From Dysgonomonas mossii DSM 22836 (GTDB taxonomy: Bacteria > Bacteroidota > Bacteroidia > Bacteroidales > Dysgonomonadaceae), in contig NZ_GL892009.1 in assembly GCF_000213575.1 (NCBI RefSeq), forward strand, positions 62,001 to 126,000: a stretch of DNA of 64,000 bases, given 5' to 3'. Below are positions 46,845 to 55,982 of this stretch, piece after piece. Numbering within the stretch: the stretch's first letter is position 1; each line of letters begins with the position of its first letter. A model generated the notes under the pieces. The model was not told where the DNA came from and searched no databases. It was given only the letters and a program-made list of their open reading frames with translations. The position numbers were made by a program, and so were the translations under genes.

Positions 46845-49259
46845 TTATTTTCCTCTTTTCTTTGTTTGACTATTGAATCCGTAATAACCATATTGATAGC
46901 CATAACGATAGCCATATTTATGGTATCCAATACTACTGGTTGTACCATTCAGGATCAGAGCCATATTTTTGAATCGTTCTTCCCTGTAGATGTTATTCAA
47001 ATCGGAGAGCATGCTTCGTTCCAACAATCCTGCACGAACAACAAAAAGAGTTCTATCTGCAAGCCTTTCAATAATTTGGGTATCTGCTACAATATCTATT
47101 GGTGGACAGTCGATAAATATATAATCATATTTACCACGCATATCGTTTATCAATATTTCTAAACGTTCTTCGAATAGTAATTCTGTAGGATTCGGAGGAA
47201 TAGTACCCACCGGTAAAATACTAAGGTTTGTATATTTTTCGTCGACAATAATTGTATCATTTATATTGTCGATTTGTTTCCCTAGATAGTTACTCAAACC
47301 CTGCTTGGGTGAATTAACAAAAGAGGAAGTAGAACCATACCGCAAATCACCGTCGATAACCAATACTTTTTTACCTTTTATAGCCAAACTGATAGCCATG
47401 TTTATTGTCAGGAATGTTTTACCACTACCGGGATTAAACGACGTTAAAATAATGACATTCAAATTGTCCTTCTTCGCTGTCATAAATTCAAGATTGGTGC
47501 GTAAGACACGAAATGCTTCATTGATGACATCTCTATTCTCTTCTTTTACGACCACTTTACTCTCATCGGGTTGTTTTTTCCAGAATCGCCAACCACGTTT
47601 CGGAGGATAGAAAAGCGGAATTTCACCTATAAAAGGTAAGATTAGATTATCTAAATCTTTTCGACCCCGTATTGTAGAATTCGTATTCTCTCGGATAAAT
47701 ATTATGACTAGCGGAATAAGGAGACCTAATACAAAAGCAACTAATAATATATTTCTTTTTTGAGGTGCTATCGAATTCAAATTACCATAAGGAGGGGTTA
47801 TCATACGTGTATTGTATGCAATAAAGGCCTGAGATAATTCATTTTCTTCGCGTTTCTGTAATAAAAATAAATAAAGAGCCTCTTTTACTTTCTGTTGTCG
47901 TCCTACAGAAAGTAGATATTTTGCTTGATCAGGGTTGGCGGCTATTTGAGCAGTTGTCTCTTGTTCGTTACTCTGTAAATTTTTTATTTGAGTATTTAAG
48001 CTTACGGTAAGATTATCTATCGATGAAACAATCGCTTTACGCATAGATTGAAGAGACTGATCTAAATCTACAACCAAAGGATTCTGTTCGCTACTATTAG
48101 AAACCAAATTGTTACGCTGCAATTGAATGGTATTGTATTCCGTTATTTGATTTTCAACGCTAGCACTCTCGATACCTGAATTTGCAGGAATCAGCTGGTT
48201 GTTGTTCGTAGAAGTCATCAAATGATTGCGCATGTAACGAGCCATCGATAATCGGGTATTCAAATCCAGCATAAGATTACTTGTCTCCCTCGACTGAGCC
48301 ATATACATACTAGAGGCAGCATCTACATCCGGCACCAGATTTTGTCTTTTATAAGAAGAAATATCTTCATCCACATCACCCAATTCGCGTTCAATTCCAC
48401 TCAGACGATCAGTGATAAAGAGGCTGGTACTAACAGTTATAAGATTCCTGTCTTTCACCCAATTTTCTTTATAAACGGATATTAATGTATTCAACACATC
48501 TTCTGCCCGTTGTGTGGAAACATCTTTATAAGAGAGGTCTATAACGGTTGCTTTCTCCTCACTTAAAGATGCTGTCAAATTCTGTTTGAACAAATCTGTA
48601 GCACTGTATAAGTTAGTACGGGAAATATAAATCAGAGGCATCTCTGTTTTAGTGTAATACGAAGTTGGGAATACTATTATTTTTCCTAATGGAGTATCAA
48701 TTGTATCATTAAGCTTGCCTTTGATAACGTTGTTTGCAATATCCTTATTGTCGCATGCAAAGTCTGAGCATTCAAATGTCCCATCAGCCAACAATTTTAT
48801 AATAAGTTCCGCAGATTCATTATCTGCCAGATCGGTAAAAGAAACTGTGATTGGGAGATCTGGACCATATAAGACTTTTTTATAAAAAGCATCTTTAATC
48901 TGATAGTTTACATCCAAATGTAATCGCTTTACTGTTTCCAGAATGATAGCGGGAGACTGTATAGCTATTAATTCATTGTTTACGTTTGTATTGGGTTGAG
49001 ACAACCCAAAGTCAGCAAACATAGAAGCGACATCGCTCGATATGGATTGACTTTTCGAGTCTTCTTTTATAAGAATAGACGCCGAACGAATATATATTGG
49101 AGGAGTTGTTAATATATAAAAGGTTGCAATACTAAGTGTTATAAAAAGAGATATTACAAACCAACGCCATCTGAAAAGGCATAAGTATAATAAATCTTGT
49201 AGACGGATAAGATCTTCCGTCTGTTTCCGCTCTGTTTTATTATGCTGAACTGAAGTCAT
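46845..49259 (-). CDS. wzc: Wzc-like polysaccharide co-polymerase and tyrosine autokinase
   Basis: 804 residues. N-terminal Wzz chain-length domain between two membrane helices (about 33-52 and 520-540) with a long coiled coil. C-terminal BY-kinase: Walker A PGSGKTF (near 608), Walker A' VLVIDGDLR (near 635), Walker [11 protein letters not shown] (near 716). A tyrosine-rich tail [18 protein letters not shown] (about 780-797) is the autophosphorylation cluster. Works with Wza and Wzy to control chain length and export. 18 bp after wza. Confidence 0.92.
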   Translation of the reverse strand: MTSVQHNKTERKQTEDLIRLQDLLYLCLFRWRWFVISLFITLSIATFYILTTPPIYIRSASILIKEDSKSQSISSDVASMFADFGLSQPNTNVNNELIAIQSPAIILETVKRLHLDVNYQIKDAFYKKVLYGPDLPITVSFTDLADNESAELIIKLLADGTFECSDFACDNKDIANNVIKGKLNDTIDTPLGKIIVFPTSYYTKTEMPLIYISRTNLYSATDLFKQNLTASLSEEKATVIDLSYKDVSTQRAEDVLNTLISVYKENWVKDRNLITVSTSLFITDRLSGIERELGDVDEDISSYKRQNLVPDVDAASSMYMAQSRETSNLMLDLNTRLSMARYMRNHLMTSTNNNQLIPANSGIESASVENQITEYNTIQLQRNNLVSNSSEQNPLVVDLDQSLQSMRKAIVSSIDNLTVSLNTQIKNLQSNEQETTAQIAANPDQAKYLLSVGRQQKVKEALYLFLLQKREENELSQAFIAYNTRMITPPYGNLNSIAPQKRNILLVAFVLGLLIPLVIIFIRENTNSTIRGRKDLDNLILPFIGEIPLFYPPKRGWRFWKKQPDESKVVVKEENRDVINEAFRVLRTNLEFMTAKKDNLNVIILTSFNPGSGKTFLTINMAISLAIKGKKVLVIDGDLRYGSTSSFVNSPKQGLSNYLGKQIDNINDTIIVDEKYTNLSILPVGTIPPNPTELLFEERLEILINDMRGKYDYIFIDCPPIDIVADTQIIERLADRTLFVVRAGLLERSMLSDLNNIYREERFKNMALILNGTTSSIGYHKYGYRYGYQYGYYGFNSQTKKRGK

Positions 49260-49277
49260 TTATGTATTTTTTCTTTT

Positions 49278-50078
49278 TTATTTGACAATGAGTACAGTGA
49301 GTGTAGTTATTAAAGAGGCAACTGATAGCCAAAAAGAAGTGGATATGACATTGTTGCCATTAACGGTTGACTGACGTGCCCGTGTTTTATTAGGTTCCAC
49401 ATAAACTACATCATTTTGTTGCAGATAATAAACAGGTGAAGCATACATATCATGCCCCGAATTTAGATTTACCTTATAAGGAATCTGCTTACCTGCCATC
49501 TGACGTAAAACGAGAACATTTTCACGTTTTCCATAAATTGTTAGATCTCCTGCCATTCCGAGGGCATCGAGTAAAGTAACTTTATCTCGGTCTATATTAT
49601 ACCGTCCTGGAGTATTTACCTCTCCTAAAACTGAAATAGAAAGGTTGGAGAACTCTACAGTCACCACCGGATCTTTAAGCAGGTTCTTTGATAACAGTTC
49701 ATTTTTTATATAACCAGCAATCTCTTCTCGAGTCATTCCATCAACATGTATTTTGCCTAATACCGGAAAATCGATTTCCCCCGATGAGCTTACTGTATAA
49801 TTTGATATTTGCTGATTTTGATTCAATGACGGGCTTTGCGACTGCCCTACACGATGGGCAACGATAGGTAAGTTAAATAGTTCTGCTAACTGAGAATCCT
49901 TACTACTTATCACTATTGATATCTTATCATCTGTCTTTATTGTTATTTTTATCGGGTTCAGTATTTCCCCCGGTACTTCTTGCTGTAAGTCTTGAAAGTA
50001 ACTAATATTTTGTGTTGATCCACAAGAATTTAAGATGACGGAAGCCATCAACACAAATAAGAAATGTTGTATTCTCAT
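49278..50078 (-). CDS. wza: Wza-like polysaccharide export lipoprotein
   Basis: 266 residues, lipobox ILNS-C19-GSTQ. Poly_export domain (about 45-135; KIHVDGMTREEIAGYIKNEL) and one SLBB domain (about 143-200; ISVLGEVNTPGRYNIDRDK). A C-terminal hydrophobic helix (SFWLSVASLITTLTVLIVK) could insert in the outer membrane. Start overlaps the stop of the WecA-like gene by 4 bp. Confidence 0.9.
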   Translation of the reverse strand: MRIQHFLFVLMASVILNSCGSTQNISYFQDLQQEVPGEILNPIKITIKTDDKISIVISSKDSQLAELFNLPIVAHRVGQSQSPSLNQNQQISNYTVSSSGEIDFPVLGKIHVDGMTREEIAGYIKNELLSKNLLKDPVVTVEFSNLSISVLGEVNTPGRYNIDRDKVTLLDALGMAGDLTIYGKRENVLVLRQMAGKQIPYKVNLNSGHDMYASPVYYLQQNDVVYVEPNKTRARQSTVNGNNVISTSFWLSVASLITTLTVLIVK

Positions 50079-51232
50079 AATTTATAAATGGATTGTTTTT
50101 TGAGATTATTGTCTGTTTCGAGGATAGAGAGCTTTAGTTCGCGCCTTTTAATTTTGAATGCCAGCCACATATTACCCAGCATCCATAAAATGATGTTGAT
50201 AATCAAAAGTAGGCTTACGTCAACATATTGCGATAGGATGATATTATACAAAGTAAATATTAACGATACTGAAATTATAATTATCATTGCTGCTCGCTGA
50301 CAGATTCCTGCCGCCAGAAGCTTATGATGTATATGACTTTTGTCAGGCATAAAAGGATGCTTTTTCATACGTATGCGACTTATAAAGACTCTCATTACAT
50401 CAAAGCATGGAATTATTAAAGGTGCAAATGCCAATACAGCAGGATTGAACGAAGCTGCACTATCTACGGGTTGGTTTAATATCTTTATACTAAGAATACA
50501 TAAAATGATTCCTATTGTTAAGCTACCAGTGTCTCCCATGAATATTTTCTTGCCATGGTTAACATTGCCAAAGACGTTGTAATAAAAAAATGGTATGAGA
50601 GCTCCCAATGCAGCAAAAGCCAGCATAGCAAAAAGCCACTGCTCGAGGTAAATATAAATTAGTCCGTAAAAAAGCAAAGCTGCTCCACTCAGTCCGGATG
50701 CTAGACCGTCAATACCATCGATAAGATTGATTGAGTTGATAACAAATACAATGACTAAAATAGTTAAAGGATATCCTATCCATTCCGACAATCCGTAAAC
50801 ACCACATATACCATACAAATTGTTTATCCACACTCCTCCGGCAATTAGTATAACGCCACATAGTATCTGGATAATAAATTTAGTACGATAACGAACCCCT
50901 ATCAAGTCATCCGCGATTCCGACTAAATAGAGTATTGTGCTGGCGCAGAAGCCAAACAGCAATTCAGGAACGTTACTTCCTTGTTGCATAAGAATATCTG
51001 GTTCTCCTAAAATAAAATCAAGACCAAGCAATAAAGAAATGGAAAAGAAGATAGCAGGATTGAAGGCTAGGCCTCCAAGTCTGGGGATCATTCCATGATG
51101 AATTTTTCTCTCATCCGGTAGGTCAAACAACTTTTTTCGAAAAGCAATAAGCAGAATATTTGGAATGAGTATCCCTGCAAAAAATATGCAAAGGAAGAAA
51201 ACCAAACCGATATTTATGATCCAGTAATACAT
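50075..51232 (-). CDS. WecA/TagO-like undecaprenyl-phosphate sugar-1-phosphate transferase
   Basis: 385 residues, about 10-11 membrane helices. MraY-type family motifs: PRLGGLAFNPAIFF, NSINLIDGIDGLASGLSG, KIFMGDTGSLTIG and HPFMPDKSHIHHKL, carrying the catalytic Asp and HxHH residues. Initiates the repeat unit on undecaprenyl phosphate, probably with GlcNAc-1-P or a related sugar. Second gene of the locus, 33 bp after upxY. Confidence 0.92.
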   Translation of the reverse strand: MYYWIINIGLVFFLCIFFAGILIPNILLIAFRKKLFDLPDERKIHHGMIPRLGGLAFNPAIFFSISLLLGLDFILGEPDILMQQGSNVPELLFGFCASTILYLVGIADDLIGVRYRTKFIIQILCGVILIAGGVWINNLYGICGVYGLSEWIGYPLTILVIVFVINSINLIDGIDGLASGLSGAALLFYGLIYIYLEQWLFAMLAFAALGALIPFFYYNVFGNVNHGKKIFMGDTGSLTIGIILCILSIKILNQPVDSAASFNPAVLAFAPLIIPCFDVMRVFISRIRMKKHPFMPDKSHIHHKLLAAGICQRAAMIIIISVSLIFTLYNIILSQYVDVSLLLIINIILWMLGNMWLAFKIKRRELKLSILETDNNLKKQSIYKL

Positions 51233-51265
51233 TCTATTAAAATTAGATTAGTTTATTCTTCTATC

Positions 51266-51799
51266 TTATGATATAACTTCTATCAGGTCAGTTTCTATCT
51301 CGGCAGTTACAACAGCAGCAATACCTTGTATAAGAACTACCACCCGCCTGCTTCGCACACCCTTTACTTTCACAAAAACACCTTCGATGCCATCAAAAGG
51401 ACCACCAAGTACCCGCACCAATGTGCCTTTTCTCAAATCGACTTCTTCTGGTTTTAGGTAAGTCATTTTTTCGTGGCAAATACTAGCTACAGCAATGAAA
51501 CGTTTCATTTGATCATCAGGAACTATAATTTTTTCTTTACTCCTCGAATCTGTAATGTACTGAAGGTATTCGGTTTTTGACTTGACTTCTTTAATAACTG
51601 TTGGGGTGGCGTGAACAAAGATCAAATTCGTAATAGCAGGAACCAGTTCTCTGACTTTACGACCATTTTTCATGGTAAGTGTATAATGCATAGGAATGAA
51701 ACTCCTAATACATTCCTTATCCAATATTTTTTTCGTATCCATTTCTTTGCGGAATATCGCACGCATAGCGTACCAACTTGGAATCTCTTGCTTATACAT
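51266..51799 (-). CDS. upxY: UpxY-family transcription antiterminator (NusG-like)
   Basis: 177 residues. NGN domain (about 6-110; PSWYAMRAIFRKEMDTKKIL, FIPMHYTLTMKNGRKV, LIFVHATPTVIKEVKS) and a KOW domain (about 122-165; LRKGTLVRVLGGPFDGIEG, VVVLIQGIAAV). In Bacteroides fragilis, UpxY proteins prevent premature termination in the 5' leader of their own capsule operon. Here it is the first gene, preceded by a 209-bp leader and the invertible promoter segment. No upxZ-like gene follows. Confidence 0.9.
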   Translation of the reverse strand: MYKQEIPSWYAMRAIFRKEMDTKKILDKECIRSFIPMHYTLTMKNGRKVRELVPAITNLIFVHATPTVIKEVKSKTEYLQYITDSRSKEKIIVPDDQMKRFIAVASICHEKMTYLKPEEVDLRKGTLVRVLGGPFDGIEGVFVKVKGVRSRRVVVLIQGIAAVVTAEIETDLIEVIS

Positions 51800-52008
51800 A
51801 AGAATGAATAGTGTGTTATTATCTGGGACTTTATAGGTTTTATTTCATATACGAGCATAGCTCTGGTTCCATGAAATATTACAATACAATGTATTTCAAT
51901 TAGTTATAGATACAAAGTATATAATACAGCAGATTTTTTATTTATTTACAACACACTTATGTGTTAAATAAAGTTCTCTATAAGTAGTTATGATCTAGCT
52001 GTATGTAC
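51800..52008 (-). promoter_or_regulatory. upxY 5' leader (structured untranslated region)
   Basis: Non-coding 209 bp between the invertible segment and the upxY ATG. On the minus strand it can form TATTTCAT/ATGAAATA (51878-51871 with 51848-51841, 8 bp) enclosing a small GAGC/GCTC hairpin, and AACACA/TGTGTT near 51950-51965. It is the expected site of UpxY action. TACTTTG at 51913-51919 (minus) is one base short of TAnnTTTG and could give weak basal transcription in the OFF state. Confidence 0.55.
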
Positions 52009-52031
52009 ATCTCTTGCTAAGAGATATGTTT
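52009..52031 (+). repeat. Left inverted repeat (IRL) of the invertible promoter
   Basis: 23 bp, identical in reverse complement to 52177-52199. Internally it contains ATCTC-N7-GAGAT (ATCTCTT, GCT, AAGAGAT), a palindromic core suited to tyrosine recombinase half-sites. Confidence 0.93.
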
Positions 52032-52176
52032 TTATTGTATTAGATTATTTATCAAGTATATACACAAACAGATAGAAAGCTTTCACTAAACATATTTATA
52101 TTTTAAATAACTTCCTTAAAAAAAAGCTTCAGAACTATCTTCTTGTTTTCAATATTTTGTATACTTTTGCAGTATT

Positions 52177-52199
52177 AAACATATCTCTTAGCAAGAGAT
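52177..52199 (-). repeat. Right inverted repeat (IRR) of the invertible promoter
   Basis: 23 bp, exact reverse complement of 52009-52031. Flanking bases outside the repeats do not match, so the repeat boundaries are sharp. Lies 25 bp from the stop codon of the recombinase gene. Confidence 0.93.
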
Positions 52200-52224
52200 A
52201 CCTAGTTAAAAAATCATTTTAATA

Positions 52225-53433
52225 CTACAAAAGGGATTTAAGTATCATATTGTTAGCCCTATCTATTATAGATGTATCTAATGCAGCTAGATAGATCTGT
52301 GTGGTTATTTCTGAATCATGCCCCATTCCTTCACTTATTACCGTAACAGGAATATTCTTACTTTTAGCTATGCTTGCCCATGAATGACGAGCCACATACA
52401 TAGTTAAAGGAATGGATAGTCCTAATTTGCTTCCAATAATTTTCAGATTACGGTTTACAAGGCAAGAAGCATTCTTATATTGAGTTCTCTCTTCTTTGTC
52501 CGCACGTCTAATAATGGGAAGCAAATATGAGGATTCATTAGGCGGGTACTTATCTACTATATCCTGCATACACTGTTCCCATTTAATAAATAGTTGCTGC
52601 CCTGTTTTTTTTCTACGATATGATAGCACTCCTCCTGAGAGATCTTTCTTCTTGAGGTAAGCCATATCCACAAATGACATTCCTCTTGTATAGAAACTAA
52701 ATAGAAACATATCACGTACATAATCCAATGTTGAAAAAGGAGCCAGATTCAAATCTCTGATTTGCTTAATAACTTTAAAAGAAACTGCTCTTTTAATCGT
52801 TTTTTCAATGCCGGTATATACATATTTGAATGGATATTTTTGTTCAGCCAGGCCTTTCTCAACACTACGATTATAGGCAGCTCGAAGTATCCTCATATAA
52901 AATGATGAGGTATTCTGACTTACACCACTTGATCTTAAGTAAGCCTCATACTCTGTCATTAGTTCCGAATTAATGTCGTAAGGATATAAATCTTTTCCAT
53001 TTCTAAAATGCATAAAACTATTTAAGGTAGTTTTATATGTCTCACTTGTTCTAATTCTACCAAATTGTTTGAATCGAACAATCAACTGCTGCATAAAGAC
53101 AAAAAAGGAAGTCCCTTGAATCTGCTTTTCAAAACTTGAGACAACCTCATCTGCGGTATAAGAAACTCCTCTTTTACTAAATACCTCTATAATATTTGCA
53201 AGCCTTTCAGTATCCCATATTATCTTTTCTTTTATAGACAGAAGATAATTCTTTCTGCTTTCATCAAACAGAGGCAAGATAATATTTGCACTACGCTTGT
53301 TCCACTCACCAGGAAAGATTTTATAATCTGTATTTATCTGCCTGGTTACTCGATTATGGATAAGTTGATAATAGACTGTTCCTTCCTTATTTTCGACAAT
53401 GGAAGGTCTCATTTTTACTTTTACTGATGTCAT
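52225..53433 (-). CDS. Tyrosine site-specific recombinase, probable promoter invertase
   Basis: 402 residues. N-terminal arm-binding domain (about 1-95; YYQLIHNRVTRQINTDYKIF), SAM-like core-binding domain (about 105-205), catalytic domain (about 215-400). Catalytic residues: R250 (TRGMSFVDM), K276 (RRKKTG), R349-H350 (YVARHSWAS), H372 (GMGHDS) and Y381 (QIYLAAL). The usual His before the second Arg is Tyr346, a pattern I recall in Bacteroidetes enzymes. It is not accompanied by excisionase, mobilisation or other mobile-element genes, and abuts the inverted repeats, so inverting the capsule promoter is the simplest role. Confidence 0.88.
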   Translation of the reverse strand: MTSVKVKMRPSIVENKEGTVYYQLIHNRVTRQINTDYKIFPGEWNKRSANIILPLFDESRKNYLLSIKEKIIWDTERLANIIEVFSKRGVSYTADEVVSSFEKQIQGTSFFVFMQQLIVRFKQFGRIRTSETYKTTLNSFMHFRNGKDLYPYDINSELMTEYEAYLRSSGVSQNTSSFYMRILRAAYNRSVEKGLAEQKYPFKYVYTGIEKTIKRAVSFKVIKQIRDLNLAPFSTLDYVRDMFLFSFYTRGMSFVDMAYLKKKDLSGGVLSYRRKKTGQQLFIKWEQCMQDIVDKYPPNESSYLLPIIRRADKEERTQYKNASCLVNRNLKIIGSKLGLSIPLTMYVARHSWASIAKSKNIPVTVISEGMGHDSEITTQIYLAALDTSIIDRANNMILKSLL

Positions 53434-54283
53434 GATTTACTAATTGAAAACTAATTATTTATATTACTTTGCTTTGTTTTCTGTCAACGGATATGGATAG
53501 GCAAAAGACTAATCGCCTATTGACTTTAGCTCAAATAATAGAATCTTAGTATATTTTTTAATATTATCTGATATACCTATTTGAGACTTGTCATATTTCA
53601 CCAAAAGACACTATTCATATATGGAATGAGGAAAATTTTTCATTTTCCTCATTCAAAAATACATAGGTCGAAAACCTTTGGTTTCTTTTTATAACGCTTA
53701 TCACAGTTTAGCTTTTAGTTGAATTCGAACGATAGTTTAAATTCACGATTTGCATACTGTTTGCTATTATACTCCTTGGAAACAGTTCATCTTGCTGCTT
53801 CCATAATAATTCTATACACTATTAAAGTCTTTTTGATATTCCTATAACTGAAATCCCTTTCAATTTGAAAACATCAGGGACAATACAACTTCGAGGAAGC
53901 GGTAATCATTTAATCTTATTTATGTATCTCTAAATTTATAACCCAACATATTCTCTATTTTTTAGATCAAACCGTAAATCAACAGGCATTTTACAACCCA
54001 GGAAAACAGATTTTTTTCGAATCGCAAATTTAATACATTCCCTTGTCTGAAAGGTTTATTTTTGGCATTTTATGATTTCTTTTTGAATACTATTGGTAAG
54101 TTTGCATTTATTTTTTAGCATCTTGTATATCTTATCATTCCGTTTGCATAATTGTTGTTAAGGATGATTAATTTTCATTTATCATTAATTGTTTTTTGAA
54201 GATATAAATATGCTCATTTTGCAATGTTGTGCAGTTTCCTTATTTGTATATGTAAAGCTCCCTCCTCCACCCCTCTTTTCTTA
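53434..54283. other. 850-bp intergenic region without recognisable genes
   Basis: AT-rich, no convincing open frame on either strand and no RNA gene that I recognise. It must hold the recombinase promoter, but no clean -7 motif is visible. The only notable structure is the 13-bp palindrome at 53624-53654. A pyrimidine-rich stretch (CTCCCTCCTCCACCCCTC, about 54258-54276) lies just past the betaine-binding protein stop. Confidence 0.6.
53624..53654. repeat. Perfect 13-bp inverted repeat (hairpin)
   Basis: GAATGAGGAAAAT (53624-53636) and ATTTTCCTCATTC (53642-53654) with a 5-nt loop TTTTC. No T run follows on either strand, so it is a poor Rho-independent terminator. It lies about 190 bp upstream of the recombinase start. 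Purpose unknown; a dimeric regulator site or RNA structure are possible. Confidence 0.7.
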
Positions 54284-55102
54284 TTACAGAAAAGTCGGGT
54301 GCTTCTCAAAAAAGACTTTAGCTCCAACTTGAGGATCTTTATGCATACTTACATCAATTATCAGTTCGTGTAATAGCTTGTCATCTAATTTAAAACTCTC
54401 GAAAAAAGCAGCTATATCGGGCTTATCTTCTTTAAACCCACGCCGAGATATAACCTGAATATTATCTGTAGGATATATACCTTTTGGATCACTCAATTTT
54501 TTAAGTTCAAATTCAGTCCACATAAAGTGGGGTTTCCAACCTGTTATTACAATCCATTCTTTATTTTTGTCTGCCTTTTTCAAGGCTGTTATCATAGACG
54601 TTTCGGAAGAGGAAATCTGCGAATAATCAAGATTATAGGCTTTTATTGCTTTTTCTGTATTAGCATGAATCCCTGCTCCTGCGGCAATTCCGTAGATTTT
54701 TTTATCAAACTTGTCTTTATTTTCATTCAACTCTTCTATAGACTCAATATTAACGTAGGCAGGAACAACAAGCCCGGTTATACCGTCGTCAAAAATAGTT
54801 CCTAATACATCTAATTTGTGCCCGTATTTAGCCCAATAATCCTTTTGTGTATGTGGAAGCCATGCATCCATATATATATCAGCATCGCCACGAGATAGAG
54901 CGGTATAAATTGGCCCTGGTTCTATACGCTTTAAGGTTACAGTATACCCTTTATTCTCCAACATAACCTTTGCCAAATATGTAATAGCGATACCCTCCGC
55001 CCAGTTGGGATATAATATTAGGACATCTTGTTTATGACGAGGCTCGCATGATGTAGCCCCAAGCAATAAAACAGAAAGTAGAATACATATTATTTTATTC
55101 AT
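54284..55102 (-). CDS. Glycine betaine/proline ABC transporter substrate-binding lipoprotein
   Basis: 272 residues, lipobox GATS-C19. OpuAC-type fold: LILYPNWAEGIAITYLAKVM, DIYMDAWLPHTQKDYW and IVITGWKPHFMWTEF supply the aromatic (Trp/Tyr) residues of a betaine cage. Last gene of the operon, overlapping the permease stop by 4 bp. Being membrane-anchored on the periplasmic side, it delivers ligand to the permease. Exact ligand (betaine, proline betaine, choline) not determined. Confidence 0.88.
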   Translation of the reverse strand: MNKIICILLSVLLLGATSCEPRHKQDVLILYPNWAEGIAITYLAKVMLENKGYTVTLKRIEPGPIYTALSRGDADIYMDAWLPHTQKDYWAKYGHKLDVLGTIFDDGITGLVVPAYVNIESIEELNENKDKFDKKIYGIAAGAGIHANTEKAIKAYNLDYSQISSSETSMITALKKADKNKEWIVITGWKPHFMWTEFELKKLSDPKGIYPTDNIQVISRRGFKEDKPDIAAFFESFKLDDKLLHELIIDVSMHKDPQVGAKVFFEKHPTFL

Positions 55103-55980
55103 TTTTGTTCCTCCTTTTCTTTTCCTAAAAGCTGTGTCATTCTATCTAATATAATTGCTAATATCACAATACAAAGACCTGCTTCGAAACCCAAAGCAAC
55201 ATCGGCCTGCTGAATACCTGCATATACACTTTCGCCCAATCCTCCGGCTCCTACCATTGAGGCAATAACTACCATTGATAGAGACAACATAATTACCTGA
55301 TTAATACCAGCCAAAATCGTCGTCATAGCCAATGGCATCTGCACCTTAAACAAAGTCTGACGTCTTGTACAACCAAAGGCAACAGAAGCTTCCACAACCT
55401 CTTTAGGTACACTTTTTATTCCTAAAGCTGTCATCCGAACAGCCGGAGGCAATGAAAAAATAACCGTAGCCAAAACACCCGGCACATTACCTACCGAAAA
55501 GAATAGAATTGCCGGAATCAAATAAACGAAAGCCGGCATTGTTTGCATAAAATCTAGTAATGGACGAATTATTGCATAAGCTCTTTTATTATATGCACAC
55601 CATATACCTAGAGGTATGCCTATCGTTAAAACGATAAGTGTAGCTACCAATACCAGGATAAACGTATCCATTGTTTGTTCCCAAAAGCCCATCCAGTAAA
55701 TAAGCAAAAGTCCTAAAACACAAAAGAGTGGGAATCCTATCAATGTTGTTATATTACCTTGCCAAGCTTTATCATTTCCTAACGATTTCTTTTTAATAAT
55801 AAAAGCGATCAGTGCCACAACAGCAATAATCATGTAGAACGGAACATATCCGAGCAATTCTTGTAATACATCAACGCTATTATCTATCATAATAGTTATC
55901 TGACGAAAGAACGGTGCTGCTGTATCTGACAACCAATCTACAAAACGTTCTATATACTTACCTATATCTAGTTTATTCAT
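55099..55980 (-). CDS. proW: Glycine betaine/proline ABC transporter permease
   Basis: 293 residues. An amphipathic N-terminal stretch and helix (about 45-65) precede a BPD_transp_1 domain (about 95-285) with the EAA loop VPKEVVEASVAFGCTRRQTL and QVIMLSLSMVVIASMVGAGG, a signature of ProW/OpuAB. Located 2 bp after the ATPase gene. Confidence 0.92.
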   Translation of the reverse strand: MNKLDIGKYIERFVDWLSDTAAPFFRQITIMIDNSVDVLQELLGYVPFYMIIAVVALIAFIIKKKSLGNDKAWQGNITTLIGFPLFCVLGLLLIYWMGFWEQTMDTFILVLVATLIVLTIGIPLGIWCAYNKRAYAIIRPLLDFMQTMPAFVYLIPAILFFSVGNVPGVLATVIFSLPPAVRMTALGIKSVPKEVVEASVAFGCTRRQTLFKVQMPLAMTTILAGINQVIMLSLSMVVIASMVGAGGLGESVYAGIQQADVALGFEAGLCIVILAIILDRMTQLLGKEKEEQK

Positions 55981-55982
55981 AT

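Larger units (their letters stand above)
52009..52199 (+). promoter_or_regulatory. Invertible promoter segment controlling the polysaccharide locus (sequenced in OFF orientation)
   Basis: 145 bp of AT-rich DNA between perfect 23-bp inverted repeats. It carries TACTTTTG (52162-52169, plus), a full TAnnTTTG -7 element, with TTG at 52143-52145 as a rather close -33. No CAAAnnTA (minus-strand -7) exists inside the segment. Transcription therefore runs rightward, away from upxY, with a start near 52176 at the edge of the right repeat. After inversion the -7 would occupy 52039-52046 on the minus strand and start transcripts near 52032, toward upxY. A 10-bp palindrome GAAAGCTTTC (52075-52084) lies inside. 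A tyrosine recombinase gene ends 25 bp away. Confidence 0.85.

Noticed and set aside
45914-46948. Long rfbA reading with a 50-residue N-terminal extension
   Set aside because: The extension overlaps wzc and comes from its Tyr-rich 3' end in another frame; family proteins start at MKGIVLAGG.
51783-51802. Partial copy of the inverted repeat (ATCTCTTGCT plus scattered matches, 16 of 20) at the upxY start codon
   Set aside because: It lacks the palindromic second arm, is inside coding sequence, and is in the same orientation as the left repeat. Most likely chance in AT-rich DNA, though a cryptic site cannot be excluded.
52225-53433. Recombinase as the integrase of an integrative element
   Set aside because: No excisionase, mobilisation, tra or phage genes nearby and no direct-repeat attachment sites seen. 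The inverted repeats beside it explain it better.
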